Of a DNA stretch of 64,000 bases, positions 29,074-38,335 are shown one piece after another. Origin of the DNA: Sphingobacterium puteale (lineage in GTDB: Bacteria > Bacteroidota > Bacteroidia > Sphingobacteriales > Sphingobacteriaceae); NCBI RefSeq assembly GCF_003627955.1, contig NZ_RBWS01000008.1, positions 62,001-126,000 on the forward strand. Direction: 5' to 3'. The notes under the pieces are model-generated. The model saw only the letters and a list, made by a program, of their open reading frames with translations, made no database searches and was not told the DNA's origin. The position numbers and the translations under genes were made by a program. Positions within the stretch are counted from its first letter, which is position 1, and each line of letters begins with the position of its first letter.

Positions 29074-29793
29074 ATGAACTTTAGTTTTTTGAAACAAGGA
29101 TTGGCCATCGTAGGCCTGCTGTATTATTTTTCAGTTTCGGCACAGGATAATTGGCAACATACCGAAAATGACCGTAAGGCAGCGGTGGATGTTGATAGCA
29201 TTACCAAAAATGGATACACCTTGATCTGGATTAATAAAGACAAGGATTTTAATCCAGCCTTAAAGGATAGATTGGTGGCTGCGTATTTTACTAATTACCC
29301 CAAGCTGGCAAAAAAATATAATAACAAGACCATAAGAAAAGTGTCTTTCGTTATTGATCCAGATTACAAAGGAGTCGCTGCAACAGCAGGGGGAATTGTA
29401 CGGTATAGCCCAGACTGGTTTGCTAAAAATCCGGGCGATATAGATGTTGTAACGCATGAAGTCATGCACATTGTTCAGGCGTATCCAGATGGGGCCGGCC
29501 CTTGGTGGATTACCGAGGGAATAGCCGATTTCGTGCGGTTTGATGAAGGAATAGACAACGCTGGTGCAAATTGGAAATTGCCGGAGTATACAGAGAAACA
29601 AAAATATACGGATTCATATCGTACGACGGCAAGATTCCTTTATTGGATTAATAAAAATGTGAAAAAGGATTTTGTTAAAAAATTGGACGGAGCAATGCGC
29701 AGTAAAACGTATACTGATGATTTTTGGAAAGAGCAGACAGGCAAGACGATTGATGAATTATGGAGTGCTTATAGTAAAAACCCTAAGATCTAA
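29074..29793 (+). CDS. Basic secretory protein-family metallopeptidase
   Basis: A 239-residue secreted protein of the basic secretory protein family (plant and bacterial putative peptidases). The signal peptide ends near SVSAQ. The zinc motif HEVMH is at residues 128-132, followed by IVQAYPDGAGPWWITEGIAD, the region that supplies the further family-typical residues. It lies 19 bp after one GH92 gene and about 10 bp before the next, so it is part of the same operon. It probably cleaves the protein part of mannosylated glycoproteins, or releases glycopeptides before trimming. The family and zinc motif are seen directly; substrate and location are inference. Confidence 0.88.
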   Translation: MNFSFLKQGLAIVGLLYYFSVSAQDNWQHTENDRKAAVDVDSITKNGYTLIWINKDKDFNPALKDRLVAAYFTNYPKLAKKYNNKTIRKVSFVIDPDYKGVAATAGGIVRYSPDWFAKNPGDIDVVTHEVMHIVQAYPDGAGPWWITEGIADFVRFDEGIDNAGANWKLPEYTEKQKYTDSYRTTARFLYWINKNVKKDFVKKLDGAMRSKTYTDDFWKEQTGKTIDELWSAYSKNPKI

Positions 29794-29803
29794 TCCTTAA
29801 GTG

Positions 29804-32104
29804 ATGAACGTAAGAAATTTACTTGGTGTCGGTTTACTATGTATTCCATTTTTTTTAAGGGCACAGGAAACCAAATTAATCCAATATGTCAAACCGCTTA
29901 TAGGAACGGCACGAATGGGCCATACTTTCCCCGGTGCGACAGTTCCTTTTGGGGCAGTGCAGCTTAGTCCGGATACAGATACGTTATCGTATGCCGTAAA
30001 TGGACAATACAATGGCGATGTGTATAAGTATTGCGCCGGCTACCAGTATAGCGACCCCACGATTGTGGGTTTTAGCCATACCCATTTTAGTGGTACCGGC
30101 CATTCTGATCTTGGCGATATTTTGGTCATGCCAACCCAAGGGAAGGTACAGCTCAATCCGGGAACGGCGGATAAACCTCAGGAAGGATATAGGTCACCTT
30201 ATTCACATGCAAATGAACGGGCGGAGCCAAACTATTACAGTGTTTTGTTAGACAAGCATCAGATTAAGGCCGAATTAACGACGACAACTCGTGTGGGAAT
30301 CCATCGTTATACCTTTCCCCAATCAGATGCATCGCATCTTGTCGTGGATTTAACGGCTGGAATTTATAACTATGATGGTAAAAATGTCTGGACGGTTGTC
30401 AAAGTTTTAAATGACTCAACTTTAGTAGGCTATCGCCAGACCAATGGTTGGTCCCGGACACGTACCGTATATTTTGCGATAAAGACGTCCAAACCTTTCA
30501 AAAACTACGGTGCGAAATATGAAGATGGCAAGTCCGTATACAATGGGTTTTGGCGCAAGTTTGACCAGAAGCATAATTTCCCCGATCTGGCGGCTCATAA
30601 CATCAAGTTGCATTTGGATTTCGACACCAAAGCGCAAGAATCTATCCAGATGAAAGTTGCGCTAAGCCCTGTAAGTATGAAGAATGCGCTCAGCAATATG
30701 GGGAATGAAGCTCCGGATTGGGATTTTGACGCATATGTACGCAAAGGACAACTGGACTGGGAAAAGGAACTCCAAAAGATTGAAGTGGATATGTTGAACA
30801 AGGAGGATCTCGTCAACTTCTACACCGCGATGTACCATGCCAGTTTGATGCCAACCATTTACATGGATCAGAACGGCGAATATAAAGGATTGGATCAGGA
30901 GATACATCAGGCTAAGGGATTTACGAACTACACCTCGTTTTCGCTCTGGGATACGTTTAGGGCATTCCATCCGCTGCTGAACTTAATTCATCCCTCCCGC
31001 AATTCAGACATTGTCGCTTCAATGATGGCACATTACGATCAGAGTGTGTTGAAAATGCTGCCTATTTGGTCGCATTATGCAAACGACAATTGGTGTATGA
31101 GCGGTTATCATTCTGTATCCGTCATCGTTGACGCGATATTAAAAGGTGTCTATAAAGGCGATCCGGAAGCTGCTTTAAGGGCTTGTGTACAAACGGCAAA
31201 TACCCGTAATTATGAAGGAATTGGCGCTTATATCGATAAAGGATATGTCCCGGATGATGTGTCAGGTACTTCGGTATCCAATACGTTGGAATATGCTTAT
31301 GATGATTGGTGTATTGCTCAATTGGCAAAGAAGCTGGGTAAAGAAGATATCTATCAGACTTTTTCAAAACGGGCGGAAAGCTGGCGGGCGCTTTATGATC
31401 CGACGATTGGTTTTATGCGTCCAAAAAGCTCCCAAGGGAAGTTTAAGGAAAAATTTGATGTCCTAGATACACACGGGCAGGGTTTTATAGAAGGGAATTC
31501 TTGGAATTATAGCTTGTACGTGCCGCATCAACCCAAAGAGATGATGCAAGTTATGGGCGGCCCAAAAAAACTGGAGACCTATCTGGATTCTTTATTCACA
31601 ATGGAACTGCCTGATAAATATTTTGAGCATACGGAGGATATAACAAGGGATGGTATTATTGGCAATTATGTACATGGAAATGAACCTTCTCATCATGTGG
31701 CTTATCTGTATAATATTACCCAAAGCCCTTGGAAGGCGCAGGCAAGATTGCGTCAGATTATACGGAATCAATATCATAATGGGCACGCTGGTTTAGGTGG
31801 AAACGATGACTGTGGACAAATGTCTGCCTGGTATCTCTTTACTGCACTTGGATTTTATCCTGTTGCGCCAGGAGATGATGGGTATTGGATCGGTAGCCCA
31901 TTAGTGAAATCCGCGAAGATTAAACTAGAAAACGGGAAAAGTATCCAGATCACTGCGCGTAATCAGTCTGAAAAGAATGTGTACGTCAAATCCGTAACAT
32001 GGAACGGTAAAGTGCTGGATGATTTAAAATTATCGTATAGCGCGTTGATAAATGGTGGTGAACTGGTTTTTGATATGACAAGTAAGCCCAAGAAGGGGAA
32101 GTAG
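29804..32104 (+). CDS. GH92 exo-alpha-mannosidase, divergent +1 subsite
   Basis: A 766-residue GH92 enzyme. I use the ATG at 29804; a GTG at 29801 directly precedes it. The signal peptide ends near LRAQ. The catalytic acid is E563 in EGNSWNYSL. The base motif reads GNDDCGQMSAW with N667, D668 and D669, so the first base-pair aspartate of the other two copies is Asn here while the second is kept. The His-Glu pair of the other two is replaced by His-Thr in EHTEDITRDG, and the following loop is GNEPSHH instead of GNQPIQH. This predicts a different linkage preference, for example alpha-1,3 or branched substrates, which is inference. It ends the first enzyme operon, with a strong terminator 34 bp downstream. 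Confidence 0.93.
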   Translation: MNVRNLLGVGLLCIPFFLRAQETKLIQYVKPLIGTARMGHTFPGATVPFGAVQLSPDTDTLSYAVNGQYNGDVYKYCAGYQYSDPTIVGFSHTHFSGTGHSDLGDILVMPTQGKVQLNPGTADKPQEGYRSPYSHANERAEPNYYSVLLDKHQIKAELTTTTRVGIHRYTFPQSDASHLVVDLTAGIYNYDGKNVWTVVKVLNDSTLVGYRQTNGWSRTRTVYFAIKTSKPFKNYGAKYEDGKSVYNGFWRKFDQKHNFPDLAAHNIKLHLDFDTKAQESIQMKVALSPVSMKNALSNMGNEAPDWDFDAYVRKGQLDWEKELQKIEVDMLNKEDLVNFYTAMYHASLMPTIYMDQNGEYKGLDQEIHQAKGFTNYTSFSLWDTFRAFHPLLNLIHPSRNSDIVASMMAHYDQSVLKMLPIWSHYANDNWCMSGYHSVSVIVDAILKGVYKGDPEAALRACVQTANTRNYEGIGAYIDKGYVPDDVSGTSVSNTLEYAYDDWCIAQLAKKLGKEDIYQTFSKRAESWRALYDPTIGFMRPKSSQGKFKEKFDVLDTHGQGFIEGNSWNYSLYVPHQPKEMMQVMGGPKKLETYLDSLFTMELPDKYFEHTEDITRDGIIGNYVHGNEPSHHVAYLYNITQSPWKAQARLRQIIRNQYHNGHAGLGGNDDCGQMSAWYLFTALGFYPVAPGDDGYWIGSPLVKSAKIKLENGKSIQITARNQSEKNVYVKSVTWNGKVLDDLKLSYSALINGGELVFDMTSKPKKGK

Positions 32105-32137
32105 CCGTCCAGTAAACCATAACTTTACTATTGGGAG

Positions 32138-32168
32138 AGACCGATCATTTACTGATCGGTCTTTTTTT
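32138..32168 (+). terminator. Intrinsic terminator of the first GH92 operon
   Basis: AGACCGATCA at 32138-32147 and TGATCGGTCT at 32153-32162 form a perfect 10-bp stem with a 5-nt loop, followed by a T run. It lies 34 bp after the GH92 stop codon. It cleanly separates the enzyme operon from the SusC/D operon. Confidence 0.92.
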
Positions 32169-32725
32169 GTTAACGCCCGTGTTGCTTGCCGTTAATTTTG
32201 GACTGCATTTTCAATAGAGATATTTTATACGCATTTTGTATGGATAGTTGGGGGGCTTCTAGTCGCCAAGACGGAGCGGAGTGTTACAATTTGTAAAAAA
32301 AATAACTCATGAGTTTTTTTAGCAAATCTTAATTTTGGTGGTCAAAAATCGAGTTTTTTCGCATAAAACAGCTTAATGTCGCATACTAAACCAGTTTAGC
32401 AAAACAAAAAAAACGGAGAAAAAATTTTTTTTTCTCCGTTTTCTATATATCTTCAATATAACCGAAAGCGATAAGTGCTGACCAATTAAGCAAGTAAACC
32501 AGTTTTGACAGAGAGGTATTTCCTGTTATGCTAAAACGTTTTTTATATACACTTTAAACCTTAAATTATGATGGTACTTCTATTTGATACTGCATAACGT
32601 GTTTTGAGAAAGAATAAGCCAATTTTCTTGTCTCGAAGACCCTATACACAATTGGCCCCTGATTCAGGGGTGCTATAACCAATTTAAACTAGAAAAGTAA
32701 AATAACCTAATTATATATCATTCTT
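32169..32725 (+). promoter_or_regulatory. Palindrome-rich leader/regulatory region of the SusC/D operon
   Basis: About 560 bp without a gene but with several symmetric elements. A hairpin with AACTCATGAGTT lies near 32307-32318. CTAAACCAGTTTAG is at 32386-32399, and a degenerate copy, GTAAACCAGTTTTG, at 32494-32507. A long AT-rich stem, AAAACGGAGAAAAAA paired with its complement, spans 32410-32442. The LacI-type site is at 32530-32545. The 15-bp palindrome CCCCTGATTCAGGGG is at 32656-32670. I could not place a convincing -7 box. The spread of sites suggests at least one further regulator besides the LacI protein, or transcript-level control in a long leader. Confidence 0.5.
32530..32545 (+). 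promoter_or_regulatory. Putative LacI-type operator upstream of the SusC/D operon
   Basis: GCTAAAACGTTTTTTA matches the operator at the GH92 promoters (ACTAATACGTTTTAGT) at most positions and keeps the central ACGTTTT. Its left half is closer to the ideal palindrome than theirs; its right half is degraded. It lies 180 bp before the SusC start. Confidence 0.5.
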
Positions 32726-35668
32726 ATGTACATGATTAAAAAGAGGTGTTTGAGTGGACTCGTTGTCTTGGGATGGTCCTGTGCTTGCTGTTCTCTTGTT
32801 TCTGGTCAGGACAATAAGCAATTATCTCCTTCAGACAGTCTTAAGCTTCAGATTGGAACTGTAAAATTAGACTCCATATTTCAGATCAAAGCTAGTCAGG
32901 TCAATCCTGTTGAGATCAAGAAGCAAAGTTTGTTGCCCTATACATCCCTTCAACAGTACCTTAAAGGAAACAATACAGGACTTTACGTGACCGAACCGTC
33001 TGGAGAGCCCGGGACGAAACAACCCATGTATTTCCGTGGCGTTTCTCGACCATTGCTTTCTGATATTGATGTGTTTCAAAACCAGCCTTTGGTGGTAGTG
33101 GATGGTATCCCATTGGTCGGGGAGCATCCGTTTGCCTATGCCGTGCAGACTTACGACCTCGAGCGTATCGGCCCAGCGACTAATCTTTTCGCTAATATCA
33201 ATATTGATATGGTAAAGTCAATCGAAGTATTGAAAGATGTGGCTGCAATGGCTATGTATGGGCCCAATGCCGCCAATGGAGCAATTGTCGTGCAGACAAA
33301 GGAACCTAAAGCGGACAAAACAAATCGTATTGCTGTCAATATGTATACTGGATTAGCGCAACGGCCGCAGGTGACCACAATCAACGGCGAATACGAAAAT
33401 AAATTCAGAAAGCAGTTTTATGATCTGTATACATCCAATGGCCGATACGATGATGGTGATTCCTACCCTGTATACTTAAGCGATTCGCTTAATATGAATT
33501 ATTTTGGTAAGTCGGATTGGTCAGATTCATATTATAACAATGGTTTGGTATATAATTTAAATGCCAACCTTTCTGGAGGTGGGCCACGGGCAAATTTTCA
33601 ATTTGCGGCGGGATCGACTCAGGATAAGGGGGTTGCGGAAAAGGTAAAACTAAATAAGTATTATGCGTTGTTTGGTCTAAATATGCGACCTCTTACTTGG
33701 CTGACCTTCTCCATGCAGGCCAATATCTCCAGGTTGGATCGGAATCGGAATCTCAATATGAGAGACAGATTTGCCCAATTGGCTTATTTTCCGGATCTGT
33801 CCGCTCCTCTTTCCCCAAATAAAGAGGTATACAATGAGTATTTAAGTTATTATAAAAAAGGTTTCGATAACAATAAAACCAACGTTGTACAAGGGTATGG
33901 AAAGCTGCAATTGGATTTTGGAAATTTCCACTTTCTAACAACGGGTATGGTCGATTACAACGAGGGCTATAGAGATCAGTTTTACCATAGTAAATTGATG
34001 GAATCCAATAATTTCGCATCCAATTATTATGGTTATAACCAACGTGCAATTTTTGAAAATAAGGCATACTATGATTGGAAAATTGATGCTAAAAATAACT
34101 TGAATCTATTGATCGGAAATAGCTTGCAATGGGATACGTACCGCTACAATTATGCTTACGCTTACAAAGGAGTAAATGATTTTATTAAAGTGAATCTTTT
34201 GGAAGATGATATGAATGCTTCTAATTATTTGGAAGCTACGGCATATCCTAAGGCACTTATTTTTAAATTTTTGGACCGCATACGCCATAATTTGGTCTCC
34301 TTCTATGGCCGGGCAAATTATAACTATGATAAAAAGGTTGATGTTTCACTCCTGTTGAGAACAGATGGTTCTTCCAATGCACAGCCGGATGCACGCTGGA
34401 TTTTTACGCCTTCGCTTTCAGCGAATTGGAATATTAAAAACAGTTATTTCATTTCCAATAATAGCTTGAAAGATCTGACCGCCAGATTTAGCATCGGACG
34501 CATAGGCGTGAGTAACGTGTTTGATGATTTTGCGCAAGGACCCAATTATGTTGCTCAAATGGGATTCACAGGTAACCAGCTGATCGCAGGATATAATGCA
34601 ATCGCTGGGCTGGTACGTCCTTATGAATCGGGATGGGTAGGTTACAATATTCCCTGGGCTTACACAGATCAGGGCAATTTAGGTCTTGACTACGCAGTTG
34701 AAAAAAAGAACTTTCATGTATCCTTGGATGTGTACATGAAACAAACTAAAAATCAGCTTATTAATATTCCGTCCTATAGCGAATATGGCTATAAATCCAG
34801 TTACATGGCAGGAATGGATGTTCAAAATACAGGTGTTGAACTTACTGTTGGACTCGATCCGATCCAATCCGACCGGTTTAAATGGTCCACGGCACTCAAT
34901 GTATCACACAATCAGAATAAGCTCAAGGCGCTACCTAATGGTTTGGAACAGCTCGTCATGGGCAATAGCCTGTTGGAGGTGGGAAAATCCCTTGACCAAT
35001 ACTGGTTGCTTTCTAATACAGGGATTTATAAAACGGATGCCGAGGTGCCGAAGGGGATGACTTATAATTCTATTCAATTACACGCCGGAGATCCGATATG
35101 GAAAGACCAGAATGGGGACAACCGGATCGATGATAGTGACCGGACCTTGCAGGGGCACCGATTACCCCTATTGTTTGGTAATTGGTTTAACAATTTTGTC
35201 CTTGGTAAATGGGATTTAGGGATCAATATGTACTACAATATTGGACGTGAACTAATTAATCAGGAAATGGCGACCCGATTTGACTTTATCAATAATGAAG
35301 GTGCTAAAAAATTAGATGCGATCAAGGAGATCACGTATTGGGAAAAGAGAGGCGATTATAGTAAGTATCCATTATACAATCCTTGGAGTTCTGTCATTCC
35401 TTATCAAGCGGATCAGGATCTTTTTTTAGAAAATGCGTCTTTTTTGAAAATACGGGCCATTACCCTGGGTTATGATCTGACTTCGCTTTTGGGCGGGCGG
35501 CAACAACGTATCCAGCGTGCCTATGCTTATGTTTCTGCGAATAATGTAGCGACAATAACATCCTATAGTGGCGTTGATCCGGAGATTGTGGATTATACCG
35601 GCTATGATATTGGATCCAAAATGCAGATACCACGGATCTATACCCTAGGTATTAAAGTTGACTTTTAA
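32726..35668 (+). CDS. SusC/RagA TonB-dependent outer-membrane transporter, short form (mannose locus, first)
   Basis: A 980-residue SusC homologue that lacks both the STN domain and the usual carboxypeptidase-regulatory-like N-terminal domain. After the signal peptide (near LVSGQ) and a 60-residue linker it enters the plug directly (MYFRGVSRP, PLVVVDGIPLVGEHPF, AMAMYGPNAANGAIVVQ). The barrel ends in PRIYTLGIKVDF, the usual C-terminal aromatic signature. It may start at 32726 or at the ATG at 32732 (MIKKRCLSG). SusD follows 10 bp downstream. It should import mannose-containing oligosaccharides together with its SusD. Regulation is by a DNA-binding repressor, not by sigma/FecR, in keeping with the missing STN domain. 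Confidence 0.9.
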   Translation: MYMIKKRCLSGLVVLGWSCACCSLVSGQDNKQLSPSDSLKLQIGTVKLDSIFQIKASQVNPVEIKKQSLLPYTSLQQYLKGNNTGLYVTEPSGEPGTKQPMYFRGVSRPLLSDIDVFQNQPLVVVDGIPLVGEHPFAYAVQTYDLERIGPATNLFANINIDMVKSIEVLKDVAAMAMYGPNAANGAIVVQTKEPKADKTNRIAVNMYTGLAQRPQVTTINGEYENKFRKQFYDLYTSNGRYDDGDSYPVYLSDSLNMNYFGKSDWSDSYYNNGLVYNLNANLSGGGPRANFQFAAGSTQDKGVAEKVKLNKYYALFGLNMRPLTWLTFSMQANISRLDRNRNLNMRDRFAQLAYFPDLSAPLSPNKEVYNEYLSYYKKGFDNNKTNVVQGYGKLQLDFGNFHFLTTGMVDYNEGYRDQFYHSKLMESNNFASNYYGYNQRAIFENKAYYDWKIDAKNNLNLLIGNSLQWDTYRYNYAYAYKGVNDFIKVNLLEDDMNASNYLEATAYPKALIFKFLDRIRHNLVSFYGRANYNYDKKVDVSLLLRTDGSSNAQPDARWIFTPSLSANWNIKNSYFISNNSLKDLTARFSIGRIGVSNVFDDFAQGPNYVAQMGFTGNQLIAGYNAIAGLVRPYESGWVGYNIPWAYTDQGNLGLDYAVEKKNFHVSLDVYMKQTKNQLINIPSYSEYGYKSSYMAGMDVQNTGVELTVGLDPIQSDRFKWSTALNVSHNQNKLKALPNGLEQLVMGNSLLEVGKSLDQYWLLSNTGIYKTDAEVPKGMTYNSIQLHAGDPIWKDQNGDNRIDDSDRTLQGHRLPLLFGNWFNNFVLGKWDLGINMYYNIGRELINQEMATRFDFINNEGAKKLDAIKEITYWEKRGDYSKYPLYNPWSSVIPYQADQDLFLENASFLKIRAITLGYDLTSLLGGRQQRIQRAYAYVSANNVATITSYSGVDPEIVDYTGYDIGSKMQIPRIYTLGIKVDF

Positions 35669-35678
35669 ACGAAAAGAA

Positions 35679-37193
35679 ATGAAAAGATACCACCTTATAA
35701 TTCGTTTTTTACCATTTTTCCTACTCACTCTGGGAGGGTGTAAGAAAATGTTGGATATTGATTCTTCTCGTACAGTCAAAGAGGAGAATATGTGGAATGC
35801 CCTTGAAGATACCCGAGCCGGTCTGATGGGGATCTATGGTCTGACCAAAGCAGCATTGGACGATAATAATGCGTATTGGCTTTATGGAGAAGTTAGGTCG
35901 GGGGATTTCGAAAGTCCAAACCGGCAGGATTTAAAGGCTATTATTAAAAATGACCTCAAGGCAAATTATGAATCTTTAAACGCATTGTCCAATTGGAGAC
36001 GCTGGTTTGCGGTAGTCAATGCTGCCAATATATTTATGGAACGCGCTCCGGAAGTACGGACAAAAGATCTGCGCTATACCGAAAATAACCTGGTGGTAGA
36101 TGTTGCCCAGGCGAGATTTTTACGTGCCTATGCCTATTTTAATATGGTGCGCATCTGGGGTGATGTCCCATTGATTTTAAATTCCCATGATGGAAATTTT
36201 GAAAATAAAGCGCGAGAGGATCGCCTAAAAATCTATGCCTGGATCGAAAAGGAAATGTATGATGCTGCACAGCTCTTGCCTTACTCATATAGCACAGGAG
36301 ATGAACAGCAAATAGGCAATTATTACAATGAAGCCTCCTCACGTTGGAGTGGTGCACTCGTCCGTAAACTCTCTGCCTATGCCATCTTAGCACATTTAGC
36401 CGCTTGGCAGGCAAATTATGCGGATGCAGCTGCATACACACAATTTATTATGAATAATTATTCAAAGGGGGGAGCCTATTATTTATCAACTTCATTTTTA
36501 ACAGATGGTAACGGGTTTTTCTTTGAAAAACGGTCCGAACAGATGTTTTCTTTCCCCTATATCTGGGCACACGTTGAAGCGTCGTTCACAGGGCATATTG
36601 AAGAACTTACACTTGCCTCTCCTGTGGTGAGTAAATCTGTTCCGGATATTTACATGCCGAAGGAGACGATCCTAAAAACCTTTAACGAGAAAAAAGATCA
36701 ACGCTTTAGCATCGATACACTCGGAAATCCGAATACGGAAGTCTATTTCCGAAATTTTAATAGCAAATATCCCATTTTTAGCAAAATCAAATGTATTATG
36801 GGGGGTACTACCGATCCCACCTTCCGGATTTTTACCAGTGCGACAATTTTGACCCGACTGGAAGATATTACATTGTTGCGCGCCGAAGCACTTGCTGTAC
36901 TCGGGGAGAAATCTACAGCGGTTGAACTATTGAATGAAATTCGGGAAAGGAGGGGCCTCAAAGTTTATAGCGAAACGGTCAACGGCGATTTAATTGATGC
37001 GATTTTTTTGGAGCGGAAAAGAGAATTGATGGGAGAGGGGCATCGTTGGTATGATATGATCCGTCGTGAAAAGATCAAACATGATAATCCCCAGTTGGCC
37101 GGATTAATTGCAAACGATGGAATCTATTGGCCAATTGCCAAGGAAATTCTGGCCCAAAATAAGTTGATAGCACAAAATTCTTACTGGAAGTAA
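35679..37193 (+). CDS. SusD/RagB-family surface lipoprotein (mannose locus, first)
   Basis: A 504-residue SusD homologue from the ATG at 35679; a frame from a TTG at 35658 overlaps SusC and is unlikely. The acceptor cysteine (LTLGGC) is followed by KKMLDIDSS. SusD hallmarks are the helix DVAQARFLRAYAYFNMVRIW, the AEALAVLGEKSTAVELLNEI repeat helix, and the terminal region LERKRELMGEGHRWYDMIR. It pairs with the short SusC 10 bp upstream. It should capture the mannoside at the cell surface and close the SusC channel during uptake. Among the SusD proteins here it groups by the MGEGHRWYD motif with the one at 42632, not with the sigma/FecR-type ones. Confidence 0.93.
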   Translation: MKRYHLIIRFLPFFLLTLGGCKKMLDIDSSRTVKEENMWNALEDTRAGLMGIYGLTKAALDDNNAYWLYGEVRSGDFESPNRQDLKAIIKNDLKANYESLNALSNWRRWFAVVNAANIFMERAPEVRTKDLRYTENNLVVDVAQARFLRAYAYFNMVRIWGDVPLILNSHDGNFENKAREDRLKIYAWIEKEMYDAAQLLPYSYSTGDEQQIGNYYNEASSRWSGALVRKLSAYAILAHLAAWQANYADAAAYTQFIMNNYSKGGAYYLSTSFLTDGNGFFFEKRSEQMFSFPYIWAHVEASFTGHIEELTLASPVVSKSVPDIYMPKETILKTFNEKKDQRFSIDTLGNPNTEVYFRNFNSKYPIFSKIKCIMGGTTDPTFRIFTSATILTRLEDITLLRAEALAVLGEKSTAVELLNEIRERRGLKVYSETVNGDLIDAIFLERKRELMGEGHRWYDMIRREKIKHDNPQLAGLIANDGIYWPIAKEILAQNKLIAQNSYWK

Positions 37194-37206
37194 AGGAACA
37201 ACAAAA

Positions 37207-38313
37207 ATGAGAAAGAACCTATTTGTACGCTGCATATTTGCATTTTTAGTTTTGGTCTTGCTCTACGCTTGCGCCAAGGATAAAGGCTATTATTCGCCGA
37301 TATCGAAAGAGCCAGTTTATAAGGGCAATTTATATAGCTATCTGAAAAGTAAACACGGGGTTTACGATTCGCTGATCAAGGTGATTGATCGGATTGGCTT
37401 ACAAAAAAAACTGGAGGACAGCACAGTGACTTTGTTTGCATTGACCAACGCAAATTTTCAACTGGCTATTCAGAATCTCAATAATACGTTGAATGTTTCG
37501 GATAAGCCGGCGCAGTATCTGACCTCGGTAAAATATGAGATACTTGATTCATTGATGTGCCAATATATTGTCCAGGGACGGATCTCGAGTGATTCACTTT
37601 TAAATCAGGACGGTAAAGATGTTCGCGGTATCCGATATGGCTATCCGATGCATATTGGATTGAATCGACAAGCTTCGTCCGGGTTCTTGGACGGTGGACC
37701 AACTATCATCGACTTTTCTGATACCAGAAGATCTGTTTTCAATCGTAACTGGGTTACTACGGAGACAAGCTCACTAAATATACAGACCGACAATGCAGTG
37801 GTGCATGTGTTGAACCCAGACCATGTTTTTGGTTTCAACAAGTTTGTCAGTCAAATCATATACATCCCGCCACCAGAGAATCTATTCGTTACAGTCGGTG
37901 GTAAGGGCTCCGCATCAAAAGAAGCTTCTGGTGGTCCCAATGCCGTGGAGGCCTCGAAGTATGTATTTGATGGTAATCCGGAAACTAAATTCTTCCTTTC
38001 AAATCCGGGTGGATTCTATCTGCAATGGGATTTTCCGGTAGCGGTGGCCGCTAACAGTTATACGCTCCGGTCAGCCAATGATATTCAGCAGCGGGATCCA
38101 ACGGATTGGAACTTGCAAGGATGGAATGAAGAGAGAAGAGATTGGGATCTTCTGGACTCAAAGCAAGATGAAGTTTTTGATGAGCGTTTTCAGTTACGTG
38201 TATTCTTCTTCAATAATACCAGAGCCTATAAAATATATCGTTTGAATATTATCCGGATGTATAGTGGGGGGGATTTCCAGTTGGCAGATTGGACGATGAA
38301 CCGCGATCAATAA
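37207..38313 (+). CDS. Fasciclin-domain surface lipoprotein with C-terminal discoidin-like domain
   Basis: A 368-residue lipoprotein; the acceptor cysteine (LLYAC) is followed by AKDKG, fitting a surface export signal. Residues about 35-215 form a fasciclin (FAS1) domain (LIKVIDRIGLQKKLEDSTVT, VTLFALTNANF, AVVHVLNPDHVFG). Residues about 225-368 look like a discoidin/F5-8C carbohydrate-binding module (KYVFDGNPETKFFL, QRDPTDWNLQGWNEE). The same C-terminal module recurs in the proteins at 48371 and 49774. It lies 13 bp after SusD and belongs to the 18-kb operon. It probably acts as an extra glycan- or cell-wall-binding surface protein of the first SusC/D pair. Domain calls are by motif; binding is inferred. 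Confidence 0.82.
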   Translation: MRKNLFVRCIFAFLVLVLLYACAKDKGYYSPISKEPVYKGNLYSYLKSKHGVYDSLIKVIDRIGLQKKLEDSTVTLFALTNANFQLAIQNLNNTLNVSDKPAQYLTSVKYEILDSLMCQYIVQGRISSDSLLNQDGKDVRGIRYGYPMHIGLNRQASSGFLDGGPTIIDFSDTRRSVFNRNWVTTETSSLNIQTDNAVVHVLNPDHVFGFNKFVSQIIYIPPPENLFVTVGGKGSASKEASGGPNAVEASKYVFDGNPETKFFLSNPGGFYLQWDFPVAVAANSYTLRSANDIQQRDPTDWNLQGWNEERRDWDLLDSKQDEVFDERFQLRVFFFNNTRAYKIYRLNIIRMYSGGDFQLADWTMNRDQ

Positions 38314-38335
38314 ACCAATTTAACAAGATATAGAC

